A stretch of 64,000 nucleotides of DNA, taken from assembly GCA_007844125.1 (NCBI GenBank), contig CM017558.1:53979408-54043407 (forward strand), given 5' to 3'. Below the pieces are notes generated by a model, which ran no database searches, was not told the origin of the DNA, and worked only from the letters and a program-made list of their open reading frames with translations. This document shows, piece after piece, positions 48,601-63,640 of the stretch (position 1 is its first letter; every line of letters starts with the position of its first letter). Source of the stretch: Sinonovacula constricta (Eukaryota > Mollusca > Bivalvia > Cardiida > Solecurtidae). A program made the translations under genes and the position numbers.

Positions 48601-51600
48601 TAATGTAATATAGTCCTGTGTCTTTTATAGACACAATTTATATACAACAAACCATTTTATATGCACAAAAGTGTTGTGAAAACACAACATTTAGGCCCAT
48701 TAACATTGGCGGTCAACTTGTCGGCTGTTTTTATAAGATAGAACATAACATAATTGCTCATAAACTGCAATTAAATATTAGGTCGCATATCTTTAACTCT
48801 ACTCTTTAGTCCTCGATATCATAAGTCACTCCCCATTCCTATTATGTCGCAGTGATTTTAAAATAAATTTAATTCTAAATCGTGACACCTCTATTATAAC
48901 GCATGCATTGTCACTATCCTTTACTCGCAGAGTGAAAAAAACATAATTGAACCAAATTAGATTAACAAACATATTTTGTTTGTCCAAGAGTTGGGTTCTA
49001 ACTTTGAATGTAGGTGACACTTTATGAAAAATAATATTTATACGCCGCACTATTTGATGCCGCATTGCTCCAAATGTTTACTTTATTCATTGTTTCCCTA
49101 TTAGATATTTAATTAACCATTTTATCCAATGTTGGTTCACGTAAATGGCTCGTCTAGTAGTTCGGCTGAAATCATTTAGATTATACAAAAAGAAATTGTA
49201 ATGATAAAAGGTTTCTGCATTTCGTCTACCCTCCTCCCCCCACCCCCTCTCCAAAACGACTTCATATCAATTAAATTAAATGTCCGGGTTGATGTGCATT
49301 GTGAAATTAATGTGTTGGCTCGATAATGAGATCATATGACTGATAGAAATATCAGAAGTTGTCATAAAGTGTGCAGCATGTAAACAAATAACACCCGCAT
49401 GTTGATTTCATCAGGTCATTTCTAATTTGCTTTTCATTTGGTGTATTTGTTATCGTCTTTTTGCAGTGATTTTTCATTCGTCTGTAAGTTCATAAATCAT
49501 CTCATTTCAATATTTCTTTTAATAATTAAATAACTTTGTTCATTTTTTCTTTTATTCGTTGCGTTTCCTCAGACGTGCAGTCAAAGTTCCACTGTTGGGC
49601 TGTCTTTGTGTGTTAACTTTCTAATTTATTTATTTCTATACTTATTTCGTCATTAACTCGTGTTTGCTTGTTTCTTGATTTTTTTTTCATTTCTTCGTTT
49701 ATTTGCTTATTTTCCAATCATAAAAACTGCATTTCGATAAATAATAAAAAAAAAGAAATCTGGTGACTTTTTCTACTTCTAACCCCAAACCACTGTCAAA
49801 TGGCAGACAATAATGTATGGTCATATAACCATTTCATCGCCGTATTTCAGACCATAACAATGCCAGCTTCATCATTATTTTACTGCCGTCAATATTTTAT
49901 AAATCACGAGACCAATAATCCCCTGCTTCCCGCCCCAATACAATTGAGATATTTCTCCATAATATGACTTAATCCGGGTTTTGATGAAGGCAATCCGAGT
50001 ATACACAAGCACTGCGTGTGATCTATAAAGAATCGGTATTTGCTGATAGCTTACAATTTCTCGTTTGGTGAATAATTCTAAATTATTGCTAGGTTCCTTG
50101 CCAACAAATGCTTGTTTTAACACATCGGGGGCATATTTTCTCGCGGTGCTAAATCCGCTACGATTTAAAAGCACTAAACACGGTTTATGGCGGTATACAT
50201 TTCCCCACACAGAAAAAAAGCTTAAGAGGCCCAATGTCATTATGAAAAGTAGTTCCCATTCTGTTGTTATGCGTTCTTTGCTCGTTTTAGCTGATGCATT
50301 TTCGTAATTTATGTGAGTATGTGTTTGGATGGAAAACATAGAACACTTTATATTGTTCCGTGAGTTCTTGTAACATGATATAGTTTACATGTATCATCAT
50401 TTGTATCTTGCTAGTTGGCACCACGGTGCCCTCGAGATGGCATTAACGGACAACAATGCAACCTTCGTATTGCACTATTGTTGCTGTATAATAATATCGA
50501 AATCGTATATTCATACAATAGCTATATACGGCAGTTTTGCAAATAACAACAAAAGCAAACTAGTCGGCTCGACAATGTCCTCGAACAACAACAACAAAAT
50601 GTGTTTTATTATGATAATGTGTCTACGAGTTACAGCAACAATTCAGCTACATATTTAAAAGTATGTCCTATATGATAATTAATGTATCTTAACAATTAAT
50701 ACATCTAAATATATATTTTATTCTCCTTAATAAGACAAAAAAGTACTATACATATAAACGTAACAAAGGCACGTGTGTCGCAGACATTTGTCAGTTCACA
50801 ACATTACGATCAATGATACCGATGTGGCCCGGGATTATCTCAGTAAGATTGTGTCACTGGACGATATCCGAATGTCAACAGTAAAACTAATATCCCCAGT
50901 AGCGGTTTAAAGTGTCCTAAACGCAACAGTCCTGATTCCAACATTATGAGTTTTCCCATAAGACCCCGGCTGATCCTCGGATTCTCTGCTCCCCAAAAGT
51001 ATACTAAATGCGACAGTAAAGTGAATTTAATTGTTAAAAGTTTGCCAAAAACACATTTCATGTAAAAGATGCATATTATGTGGGGGTTTTTTTCACGAAG
51101 AGGTAATTCAATATATTTTGTCAAAATAGTTATCGAAATGTAACCGACTTGAACAAATTTGCTAATATGGGCATATTATCAAAAGTGGTATCACGTTAAT
51201 CATCATCCGGGTAATCCGCACTGACGTCGGAATCTATTTTCCGCATACATCCTCATCGGGCTTATATATATAAATTTGGAAATAATTAACATTTAAGGAT
51301 GTGTTTGTAAGATTTGTACTGTCTTACAATCAACTTTATTAAGACTCAAACATGATTTTATACAGAAATTATGCCAAAGTTCGACGAAACATAGGTAAGG
51401 TTTTATTAATTGTATTTGATGTAGGCAAACTACTGGATATCACTTTCAAACACATCGGCCAAAAACGATCGCGTAATCCGGGTCACGTGACTATCCAATA
51501 AAACATGTCCGCTGATTTGCGACTTGAAATTAACGTAATAAAGACTAAGCTTATGGCCGTGCCAAATGGATTCGCCGCTGTCCATTACGACTTGATTTTA

Positions 51601-52010
51601 TTCCTGGAGTTTTTTTCTCATTTCTTACTCAGACAGTTAGCTTTAATAGACAGCGGTTTATTGTTGTTTCATAACGTTTTCAATCATCAATCGCAATTAT
51701 ACGAGAAGGGACAAGAGAGAAGGCGAGAAAGAAACGTATATTTAACGTATAATAAGAGACGGCTGACAGGTCATACATCGAAGTAAATCCATGTCCGGTG
51801 AAAAGAGGTAGTGGCCATCAGAAGTTAATGAACATTGAGGGATGTAAAATGTCTAGTGAAACAGAGGGAACTAATGTTTTATCGTCTTCCAGACTCATAA
51901 ACCAACTGTTAGTCGAGTTACCAAAAGCTCATGTTAAATAACTTATTGACGCGGATGAATGTATAAGGACGTAGTTTGTTTATGGTACGAAACATCCCCA
52001 GAACAAAAGG

Positions 52011-52068
52011 AGGTGGGGGTGGGGGTGCGGGGGTGTGGGGGGTAGGGGGGGGGGGGGTTGCGGTTGGG
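52011..52068 (+). repeat. G-rich tract with quadruplex potential
   Basis: GGGGGT and GGGG blocks, including a run of about 14 G, are separated by single T, C or A. Five or more runs of at least five G lie within 58 bp. Confidence 0.9.
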
Positions 52069-54254
52069 CAAATGATTGGTTTTAATTGGATATTTGTATG
52101 ATTGAAGGTCTTCTTCTTAAATGTAGTAATGATGAAATATGTGTCGGATTGTTTACAGGGCAGTTACATATAGTATTTGATATATTACTTTGAAAGTTCA
52201 AAGAGCGGAACTTTAGTAAGTAATAGAACGCACACACTTAAATGACACCAACGAATTATCTTCTACACAGTAAACAACATTTTACGACAATAAAGCTCTC
52301 CAAACAAGCTTTCTAATACGATTGCCCTTTCTCACGACTATGTGATACCACCTTAGCACCGTCAGGAAGAATAGCGAATTTGTTTTAATAATTACTGACA
52401 ATCTTTAATTACTGACAATCTTTATAGCTTGCTTATATAGGATGGTATGTCTGACTTATCAACTTGTTAAGCTCCTAGTCGCTGAAAATTATTCTTCCTG
52501 TTGTTTTATCAGCATCATAAATCCTAGCTCAAGGCCAGCCTACTCGTTTGATTGTAATTGCAGGGAATATTTTTGGCACTAACACGGCAGCTGTGCTTAA
52601 ATTCCGTTTCAATAAATGACTTTTTCTATCTGCCAATAACGACAGCATCAAAAACAAGTTCCACGAAAATACAAAGTGGAAGTAATGTAATAGTTTGTAC
52701 AGGGCCTGAATCCTCCCGACTCCCGCCCCGAGACCTCTTACCATTTAATACCTTTAATAGATGGCGCCTCCGTAATACGTTTGTACATTGCATATATCTT
52801 TAGCAAAGAATAGAAAATACAGATACAAAGTAATCATTTAATAATCCCTGCGGGAATGCCGAACCATGCATTCTCTTTATTAACGTTAATCTAATCTTGT
52901 AAAACAATTTTTGATGCTATATTCTGTTTTTTTCTTTGTTTTTGTTGCAATAAACTTTTATTTTTGGTAGCTTGTATACGCGTTCACAAACAGTGAAAGC
53001 AGTAAGAAAATACAAAAATAAATTGACAAGCTTTCGCCTACTTGTCACGTGATCATATGAACCACGTGACAAACGGTAACCGGTGATGTGGTATAAATTA
53101 TGAACATATGTTTATCACTGCCACTTCATTACCGAGCCAATAAAACCGTAATCAGTGGACCCGTGTTTTATGACTAGTACCGAGAAATCTATTTCAGAAA
53201 GTCTTTTATAGCGGCTTTGGTATTTTTGTCAAAGCGTTCTGAGAATGCTAGCTTGGTTAGATCAACCTAGATAAGATATTGATAAAGATCAAAGTGGGCA
53301 TTATATTCTATATATCTTGAACGAAGGTACGGTACAATGTCGGATTTGATTTCTATCAATCTAGTTAGTAGCCTACAGTTGTATATTCTTATTTCCATGA
53401 TAAACCTTCTCTGGTCAATTTCATTTTCCAAATTTAATGCCTTCTGTTAGGATTTTCTAGGAGATTTTAAATTATCTATGGGTAAAATGACAAAGACTCG
53501 AGTAAGACGTAAACTGATTTCTGTGCGTGCTAAGTAGCAACCTGAACTTCTCGGGGGAGAAAGGGTTACTCTTTATTATAGAAGATTAGATTACTTTAGG
53601 AATTCCGGTTGTCTAATTATGTGTCGTTGATAAGCCCAGAATTGAGTTCGTGCACCAACACGAATTGCATTGCATAACTGCACCCTTACTCATAAGGAAA
53701 ATGTCAAGAGAAATTAGAATAAAATTCAAGCATGGACTTAAGCTGATTTAGGCAATAAAAATGAGCATCAACTCGCGCTGCCTGTATGCATTAATGTACT
53801 CAAACCAAAATGATTGTCTTCAGTCAGACAGACTCGAGTTTGAAGCAACAAAGCGCATCATCATTTTGGATACTAGAGTAACCTGATGCAGACACTTCAA
53901 CGTTAATTGGCAGAAGTTTGCCCCAGTCCCTCGGGGCGGCCATCTATCACAAGGTCTACAAGACATCTTCTATTAAAGAGAGTCTGTATACATACGCAAA
54001 CCACTTTACCTTTGGCACCGGTTACTCGAGTTCTTGAGAAGTCGAAAGTAGTCTGGTACTAAACCCAGTGCAAATGTCTTTTGTTTGCATTAAGTAATGT
54101 TTTAGTGAATAGCTTTGTCACTAAGGTATGATGTCATTACTCTGAAGTTCATATGAGTGCTAAGCGATGTTGTTGAACAAGAAGATAAGTAGAGAAGTAT
54201 GAAAACAAAACAACAACAACACTTGTTGTTTTGACGTGAAATCGTACAAAATGA

Positions 54255-54270
54255 TGAGAGAGAGAGAGAG

Positions 54271-54359
<89 letters not shown>
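54255..54359 (+). repeat. (AG)n microsatellite, ~105 bp
   Basis: An AG dinucleotide run with one interruption (ACAGT near 54273). Predicted Ser-Leu and Arg-Glu peptides are translations of it. Confidence 0.95.
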
Positions 54360-54360
<1 letters not shown>

Positions 54361-57300
54361 GTCATGAATACAGATATTTAACGACAAAGAGCACGACGGT
54401 AGATCCACACGGAAACAGAGAAATGATGAAACACACAAGCAAAGATTGGCAGAAGGAGTGAGAGGGAGATACTAGGACAAAGATCATGTGAAAGAGAGAA
54501 AGATTGGTATAAAAAGACAAATAACAACGAAAGAAAAAGAAGGGACACCTGTCCAAGTACGAGAGATCTGTGATATAACAGATATTCAAGCAAAGTCTTG
54601 AGGCTGATCTCTCATCACAGTCATCAGTAGCTGTGCTATTCATACCAACATCGTTACATCAGGTCATCGCGACCTTTTCCAAAAACTAATTAAGGTTACT
54701 TATATTATAAATTGAAACTTGTCGGTCCGTTGCGCGGGAAATCAATGCCCGTGAACAAGTGACCAAACGACTTTTTGATACTCACGTAAGAAGGAGAGGA
54801 TAAAATGGCGGACAAGGATGGCGGATGATAAATCAAACTACTTTTGTACTGACTCACAAATTGACCGATGTTGTACTTTGTAATTAAGTCTAGGCTAGTT
54901 GGGATGGTTTAACTAAATGCCCAAACTTGACTTTTACCACAGACATTCTTGACAGTGACAAGATTGTGTCAGAGGTGAAAAAAGTAAAAAAACAACAAAA
55001 GATTGATAAAGTAGGTTGGCCACATATATCAGCATGGCCATTGACTTTAGGAGCACGTTACGTTGGAAAAACGTACAAGTGAAGAAAATGTATTGTAAGT
55101 AAGTACAATAGATAGACATTGGCTATGAAGTTAGTTGGCTATGCTGGGAATAAACTGGTGAGGTATAAATTCGACGGCAGATAGAAAAAACCCAAAAGGT
55201 AGTCCATGTATATGATGTGAGTCTATAACTTTGGCAAATGAAAACGAGTGATGTATAGGTTTGGTCACCTACAAAACAATACGATGGCCATTGTCAAGGT
55301 TGTGAGTCCTGCACTTAGGGAAAAGGGTAAAAATAAATTTGGTTGCTAATAAATACTGGCAAATAGCCCACGTATCTGAAATGAGTCCGTCCCGTAGCAA
55401 AAGGTTACGAGTGATACAAACAACATTGTTAAGGATACAGTCGATGGCGATAAAAAATCGAGAGATGTATAAGTTCGGTCATATGTCATACAGTAGTTCC
55501 TTTTATTGCAATCTTTAACGTTTATAAACATGTAAAACTACCAATGCAAGATCATTCGCGTACATTACAAACACTATGGCCAATGTCAAAGTTAATAATT
55601 TCGTTAGGTTCTGTTCGAACACTTGTTTTCGAAAGTTTTATTTCCTTATACAGGTTATAAAACGTGTTATTTTACATTGAAACGGGAGAACTTCGTGGGA
55701 AACAAAAGCAAACCACATACAACTTGTAGTTCCACTTGTAGTGGAAACACATAATATGGGATCAGATTGCTCGACTGTAGCAATAAAGATTCCCGAATCT
55801 CGGATATAAAAGATATGCACAAGTATGCTAAGTGCCTTTTCTTTAAATCTGCAAGAACAAGTGTATCTAAAAATGAATTAATATTTTAAATGCATTCCGA
55901 AAGCATTTGCACGAAAACGTACCAGGAATCACTAATACATGTTGAATGCATGCTATGAAAGATGAATCTATTTTCCGGAATAGTAGTGTTTGCCAAGAAA
56001 AAGTAATGAAAAAAGAACGCATACATTCTTCTGATCTCGCAAATAAATATACTTAAGTTGAGCTGCATTCAATCACAGAAATTGTGTTTCTTAAACATTT
56101 TTCGTATAAAGACGTCTTTAAATAGTATATTTATTAACGTCTTTCAATTAATCTTGTTTCCGGTGTTTTAACCATGGCGTAAGCTGACGTGACGTGACGT
56201 AAACACTGTGCTATTACGCCAAGTATATCACGGCTGAAGTCACCGTCATCACGGCACTTCATCAACCACTTGAACCACAATTATATTGTTAAATGGGTTT
56301 TTCGGAATCTCTCGTGTGATGACATTTAATTTGTGACACTGCGCGATAAACCAATTGTCCATCGACCTCAAACATGTTTATGCAGGTACGTGTGTATTAC
56401 GGGAGTGGGGGTGGGGTATTCCAATCCAATCTGACATCTTACCGATAAACAAACATTCTCAAGGGCTACCAATTTCGAAAACTTTGAAACTAATAGTTGG
56501 AACGAAAATTGTTATAAGATGAAACAATGGCACGAAAAAGGACGCAGATTGGTGTTATTTCACAACAAAAAGGAAACTTTCATGTTAATTAATTTATCCG
56601 GGCATTTAGGTCTTTGGAATCTTGCGCTTTTCCTATAATTTGATATTAGCTAAGCTATGCAAGAATATGGAGAAATAATGAGTCTTATGAGCACAGCTAA
56701 CGCTAGACTAGTGTTCAGGAATATCGCAACGAAATATTTGCATGCACCTGACAACATAATTGAAGATGAAAGTATTAATCTGGGTACCATGGAAACGGCG
56801 ACTAGTCCCAAAATTGCGATACAACCGACTTTGTTCCCGCCAATTTATGTCGACACTTATACTCGTCAGACGTTATGAAAGGTGCGCGCGCATTGTTCTG
56901 CCAGTAGCCATTGTAAGCGCCATGTTGGAATGATTAGGAAGCGGACACAGACGCACAGGCCGCTCTCATGTCAAAGAAGTAGTTCCCTTCATGTGCAATT
57001 AAGACGAAATACATGAAACAGTGACGAGATGGCGAAGTTAAGCCATGGGCGGGAACGTCTGTAGGTGGGATATGGGATAAATGCCGATAGGGTATGGGGG
57101 TAGTGGTGTTGGTTACATTTATATTGATGATGCTTGTATCCATAATGATGATGATGGTTGTGCTGCTGCTACTGACGATGATTATGATACTATTGTAGAG
57201 GAAAATGATTAATATCATGGTGAAATGGAAGGTAACCAACATGATTGTATTAAGGATAAACATTTGAGAATGGTCGATTTGCGCCCGTCGAAAACCCACT

Positions 57301-60300
57301 TCACAGTTTTCATCAAAATCTATTCACTCACATTTCTAAATTATTTGCTATATTTGAATGTCCCTGAACGTAAAGAAAACACACGGTGCAATTTACTCAA
57401 CAAAGGTAGAATGATATCACCGTGCATTACATAAACAAATGACTAATTCAAAAACAACAACCGTGGTCCGGTGACCCTTCCCTGTATTATCCTACAATTC
57501 TCAAGTATTTAGCCGGCCTGGTCTACCGGTAGAGAAGTTTCGTTAACATTTCCATTCTGTGTTTTTATAGACCCGGAGGAAGTCTTGCGCAAGTATTGAC
57601 ATAGGGACAATTTGTTTACAAAAAAGAAGTCCCCGCGGCAGGTTATCTTAGTATATCGCATCACGATGACCATTCGATGGTGTTAGCTTGAGATACAAAA
57701 GAAATAAAGGCGGATGTCAAAATGAAATTTAAGATTTGTGAAACGAAAATTAGATATTTAGTCGACCGAAATAATGCTAGGAGAATTTGTTAAGTGTATC
57801 AAGGTATACCAGTGTAGGCATTTAATTCGTTTTTGGCGTGGTCTGGGAGAAAAACAGGTCAAAGGCTCAACAAGTGATGAAATAATTATCTTAAACACAC
57901 AAGAGCAACCCTGCGGGTATTCGGATTCGTAGCAGGTGGCCAAAAAGGGGACAGTCCTGACAGCTGAACATGATGGCGCGAAGGGATACACAACCAACAT
58001 TATTAGGAAACACCTTGCACCGTTCCGCGCGACATGTAGTGCAAGTACATCACAGAAAGCCGGTTCCTTTGAGTCAGTTATTAGTAAAATAGCCGACGTC
58101 AACGAATACATATAGAGCTATATAAAAGTTGACACACATACAAAATAGGATACATGTATTGCTTAAGAAACATCTATAAAGAAATAATATCGAAAAATTA
58201 CATACTGCCCGTTGTCAGTTGAAAGAAAAATCTAATATTTAACGAACAATAATCCACGTCTTGCTTTGAGAAGGGTAACTTCACTTTAAAATATAATAGG
58301 TGTTAATGAATGTATTCACGGTTTTATAAATTTTGTTCAACGACAATAAACGTGCGTTAATCATCCATTTTTCTATAAACCAAGTATAAGACATTATAGT
58401 GTACTTTTTGAGATCATTATTGCTATATGAATCATTTTTTTTATAAGAAGTTGTTCTTAACGCATAGTATTTTTATTCATTTAACAACGTATTCCTGTGA
58501 TATGAGGACAATTAACATACCATGGTCATACGCTCTACAAATTCCTAAAGGTTAGAGTGGTCATAGAAAGTTAAAATCTTCAAACGTTACGTAAATAGTT
58601 TTAATATAATAAAAAAACATTACCAAGATTTTGGAGCAACTTACTTTTATGAAAAAAGCGAAATTCTTGCCAGTCTACCTTAGCAAACTAAGAAATGCTT
58701 GGCATCCATTTCGTGCAGGTAAAAGATGAACAAAATAGAAGAACATGGTTTTAAAGTTGTTAAATTATTTAACTTTTCAATTTAAAAAACGATGCCTACA
58801 TAATACGTTAGTGCAATTTTATTTCTTAAGTCATGACCAAGTCATTCATTTTCTTAATCGTGCCAGTTTTTCTGAAAATGTTATATTATTGATAAAAAAG
58901 TAACAAATACCCCTTTAATGCTCAAAGTTTATGCAGTGAAGAGAGTACGACATTTTTGAGACCAATTCAAAGCCTCTCCAAGGTTGAAGTCGCGGTATTT
59001 GACAGTTGGCAGAACAAGAGGCTTTCTCTGATTCATTAAAGAAGTCATTTATCCACGGTCATTTTGTCCAAATAGTGATCGTACCCCTGACCCCGACTAA
59101 ATGGCAATATTTTCTTCTCTTAGCACGCGATATCGCCCAGGCCACAGACTAGCAAGGTAAATAGCGCAACCACTTTTCATTAAAATTAAATAAACAAGTG
59201 TACTGACTATGTACGGTTGAGCAGATCACAATGATCTTGATCTTTTGTCGGCTCCGTAAAATATTTAGCCTATAATTCTGTGAGTGTTTATTTAATTTGA
59301 GACACAAGTCTTTCCAACTATTCTATTTTTGTAGCGATAAAAAATCGAATATTTTAATTGACCACGAAAAAACCTGCAGCCACCAGTTTATGTTTGAACT
59401 GACGACGATGTATGTCTGCAATTAAATGGTTTATTTCAAAAGATGCAGAAAAAGAAAATAACATTATGCTTGCAAAAAAAATCAGTTCTAGTCTTATATT
59501 TCATTGCAAACAAATGAGTTATCTTTTATAAAATCTATTTAGAAATCTTTGTTCGAACTATGGCTAAATACAATGTGCAAAATATGTTCGAGGTTTTGAG
59601 CTAAAAAGTTAAGAATAATGATCAGACTACTTTATATTTGATCCAAATACGATTACTATTGGACTACATCTTACCAATTTAATGGACACTGGCAGTTAGC
59701 AAAAGAAAAAACAACTACAAAAACAACCAACTAACAAAAGTGTCTACGAAATGATTTCTTATAAAGGCACGTGCCTAAAGGCTGCGTGGAACTGCTTTGC
59801 AGTTTAACTGCAATTAAAATTTGGACTAGATATTCAAAGTACTATTGTAGACCTTCAAAACAAGACCACAAAATTGTGCACTTCCCATACAACCTTGATT
59901 TATTGAAACTAAGGTCTGGCAGTATCTGTTTTTCAGGAATTAAAAAGAAAAAAAGTTTTAGATAAATGCAGTCTGTAGAAAAAATTGAAGGACTTTTGAA
60001 ATATGATATTCGATTACCTCGCTTCAGACACTTTACATTTAAACCCCTAAAATCTCGGCAACTAGTGTTTGTCCATAGGAATTGATGGCACGGTAGTTTG
60101 TAAGCAAACACACACTGAGAGATGGGGCTTTTGTTCAAAGCGGACAATACTTCCGTTAAATGGAACACACTTTGCTGACTGGTACTCGAAAACTTCCTAT
60201 AAGGTATCAATAAACATTGGCTTAGCGCGTTACGCAGTCTACAATGGGTATCTACGAAAGAGGGATCGTAAGAGAACCCGACAAAAAAGAAGGGCAAGCA

Positions 60301-61239
60301 GTGTCAACAACTATTTAGCGACGAGGGTTATGTATACCAAAGGTATCGTATTGTATAAGCGACACTCGATCAGATACTGCACACACTTGAAACAGGCTAT
60401 TACATAAACAGGCTTTATTTGAAAATAAAATATTTGTTTAAACTTTAAATAGTTTGTACAGATTGAACATTTTACGTTGCAGTTTTTGTTGGCGGATCGC
60501 ATTGATAATAAAGCGGCCCTCGTTTTGGGTGAATTACTTATTCAGATAGTTTGGCTATCGTTTCTGAATGTTGATTTACTAATGGTCGTGACCACTTATG
60601 ACAATTCTCAGGGCCTTCAAAAAACAAAGATTTAAATAACTTTTTTACAGCTTCATAGAAGAAGCCATGGTTTATTTTATTTAAGATGTCTATGGCAAAT
60701 GCAGCCGTTATTGAGGTTCATATCAAACGAATATATATAAATAAGGCCATAAATAGTCGTGTTTAGTAAGTAATTTATAGAGTTTGGAGAATTAAAGGCA
60801 TATTCCTAGATTAGAAAATAATAAGAAAAGAAAGTTTCTGAAAATTAATATGTTCGTGGGTTGTTTCACTTTACATGGCCAAGTCATGTGACGCGACCCG
60901 CTCTTCACTTTGCCTTCTTTTCGGACTGCACGTGACATGTGGATGAAACAATTAATCAAAACAAACGTACAAATGTAGCAAGCGAAGATTGTCATACATA
61001 AGTTGACATGTATTCCACTAGGACAGAATAACGCTGGGAACTGTACCAGGACATCTAGACATTGTAAATGGTCCAGTCATAATTACCAGGCATAGAAACA
61101 TGGGTTTATTAATAGTGCTCATTATATGCTGGTGCTGCATACAACTGTCAGAATAATAAAGATGTATGTGAAATCTCTCTACATGTCGGTTTAGATGCTC
61201 TTTAACTAAATTATTGGTACAGAAGTATGGATATTTGGT

Positions 61240-61384
61240 TTTATTATTATTATGACTACTACTACTACTATTACTACTACTACTACTGCTACTACTTCAC
61301 TATAACCACCCTCGTTACTACTACTACTACTGCTACTATTACTACTACTACTGCTACTACCACTACCACTACTACTTCTACTGT

Positions 61385-61424
<40 letters not shown>

Positions 61425-61528
61425 GCTGCTACTACTACTACTGCTGCTACTACTACTTCTACTGTTACTACTACTACTACTGCTACTATTTCTGCTACTA
61501 CTGCTACTACCACTACTACTTCTACTGT

Positions 61529-61579
<51 letters not shown>

Positions 61580-61600
61580 AACTACTACTACTACTACTAT

Positions 61601-61637
<37 letters not shown>

Positions 61638-61706
61638 GCTGCTACTACTACTGCTGCTGCTACTACTACTACTTCTTTTACTACTACTATTACCACCACC
61701 ACCACC

Positions 61707-61780
<74 letters not shown>

Positions 61781-62055
61781 TACAACTACACTACCACCAC
61801 TGTATTTACTACTTCTACTGTTACTACTACTACTACAACTATTGCTACTTCTGCTACTACTATTACTGCTACTTCCACTGCTACAACTACTTCTTCTACT
61901 ACTGCTAGTACTTCTACTGCTGCTGCGGCTACTACAACTATTGCTACTACTGCTTCTACTGCTTCTACTATTACTCCTACTTCCACTGCTACTACTACTA
62001 CTACTACTACTACTGCTGCTGTTAGTACTGCCACTACTACTAGTACCACTACAAG
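61240..62055 (+). repeat. (ACT)n triplet microsatellite, ~815 bp
   Basis: ACT units with scattered GCT, ATT, TCT and a short ACC block (61691-61715). It is open in several frames because no ACT-phase translation gives a stop on either strand for long stretches. Not coding. Confidence 0.95.
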
Positions 62056-63624
62056 TCAATGATAACAAACTCATTAATTAAGAGAGATGCCAAATTGTGA
62101 CCTGTATAACACTACGCCACCGGGGCGTTGTGACGTTTTCCACCTAGAGAGCGATATCGTTTTACAACCTGCTTTCAAATATTGCACCATTTATAATTCA
62201 TATCGGTAACAAAATTAACCAGTTTTGTTTGCGACAATTCACGCGGTTATAATTGATCATAAAAAGTTTTGCGACAATTAGTTGCTGAAATGAACGATTC
62301 GGTCACGTGGTATATAATTGTAGCATTTCTTCTCCCATTAATTGTGTAAATTTAACATAAAAGCTACACTTAAGTAAAATTTCTAGCTAGAATGATGAAT
62401 AAACTATGTCCATCTTTCAAAATGGCTATGAAACAAACGTTTCATCCAATGCAAAATTTGGGCAGGCTAGTGTAGATTTTAACAAAAACTCGATAAACTA
62501 ATAAACGCAGGTTTACTTTAACAAAAATACAATGCATCTGCATTTAATGAAATTTACAGGCGATATAAACAAGTGAAAAATAAGTCCCCTGTGCTTTAGC
62601 CATCATATGAATATTGTAAACTATTGTTATTATTGATGTGTTTCTTGTGCCTTGAACATGTACATGGTTGCACAAAAAGACAACTATAGATAGTATCAAA
62701 TATTATGCATGGCCTTATCTGCCGATCTGACAATACTACTTTATCTTGGCTAGCTTAACTGTTCTGAACATTTGTCTGACTAATACTTGAAAGAAAAGCA
62801 CCGCAAACTGCCATTAAAGACAAAAAGGTGCCACAAAGTGTCAGTGTATTTAAGGTAAGGTGCTATAGTCACAAGTTATCCTTACATCACCTACTCAAGA
62901 CCAAAACTACTATGTACCAATAGGCACACACTTTAGTCAAAACAGTTTTCAAATGTGTGTAATTGTGAATTTTAGAGGAATCAAACTATTTTTATTTCCC
63001 TTTTTTTGATACAGGACATAAGCAAATATTTCTGTGGACGTTCAGTACTTCATTGTGTTTTCGTGTTCGGTTAAGTTCGGTCAATCTACTCCATTGATTC
63101 ATTTATTACAAATCTAAAAGACAGTCAATTTTTAGGTGGAGTTTGGTAAAAATATATTTTTGGTAGTCTTTTTTTAACGAAGACAATTGATTGAAGAGAC
63201 CTTGGGTGTCAAACAGTTTCACAGAAACAGTAGTGTATGTGATTGTGTTATTTTGATTAAATAACCCTTAAAGTTGGTGTGTGTATGCATCATGTTTTGA
63301 AATATCGCCATTTAAATCAATTTAATTTGAATAATAAACGTAAAATTCGGAATGGAATGCTGCATTTTACACAAAATTTATAACAACCTACTGCTGTTGT
63401 ATGCCACATTGGAAGTTTTATTGTGAAGTATTGTAGCTAGAACTTTGTTGGTAAATATTGCACGTGATTGGTGCATGCTCAGTCGAACATTACTGGATTT
63501 TCGCGATACAACATCGTAAATATTGAGCAGTCCTCGTCGCCAAGTTAATTTACTTTGAAAATCCAATCTTTAACTGCATTAAATAAAACAAAAATACCAG
63601 AGAAGCGGGGTACCAGCTGACATG

Positions 63625-63640
63625 TGACCTTAATTGACCT
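63625..63640 (-). promoter_or_regulatory. Perfect DR4 nuclear-receptor-type element
   Basis: On the - strand AGGTCA-ATTA-AGGTCA: two perfect half-sites in direct repeat with a 4-bp spacer. This geometry is used by RXR heterodimers with TR- or LXR-type receptors in animals. It is embedded in an imperfect inverted repeat (GGTACCA at 63609-63615 and TGGTACC at 63649-63655). Binding is an inference from the motif. Confidence 0.4.

Noticed and set aside
49875..50339. 154-codon frame on the - strand with a hydrophobic segment
   Set aside because: No recognised domain, no splice context and typical AT-rich composition; probably chance.
53880..54038. Short + frame reading GAAIYHKVYKTSSIKESLYT
   Set aside because: Looks protein-like but has no start, splice partner or family match.
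54102..54461. Ser-Leu and Arg-Glu repeat peptides
   Set aside because: AG microsatellite.
59842..60297. 151-codon frame on the - strand
   Set aside because: No recognised motif; an overlapping 112-codon + frame is equally open, so no evidence of selection.
61227..62081. 284-codon Thr/Leu-rich frame and its antisense
   Set aside because: ACT microsatellite; no non-repeat coding sequence.
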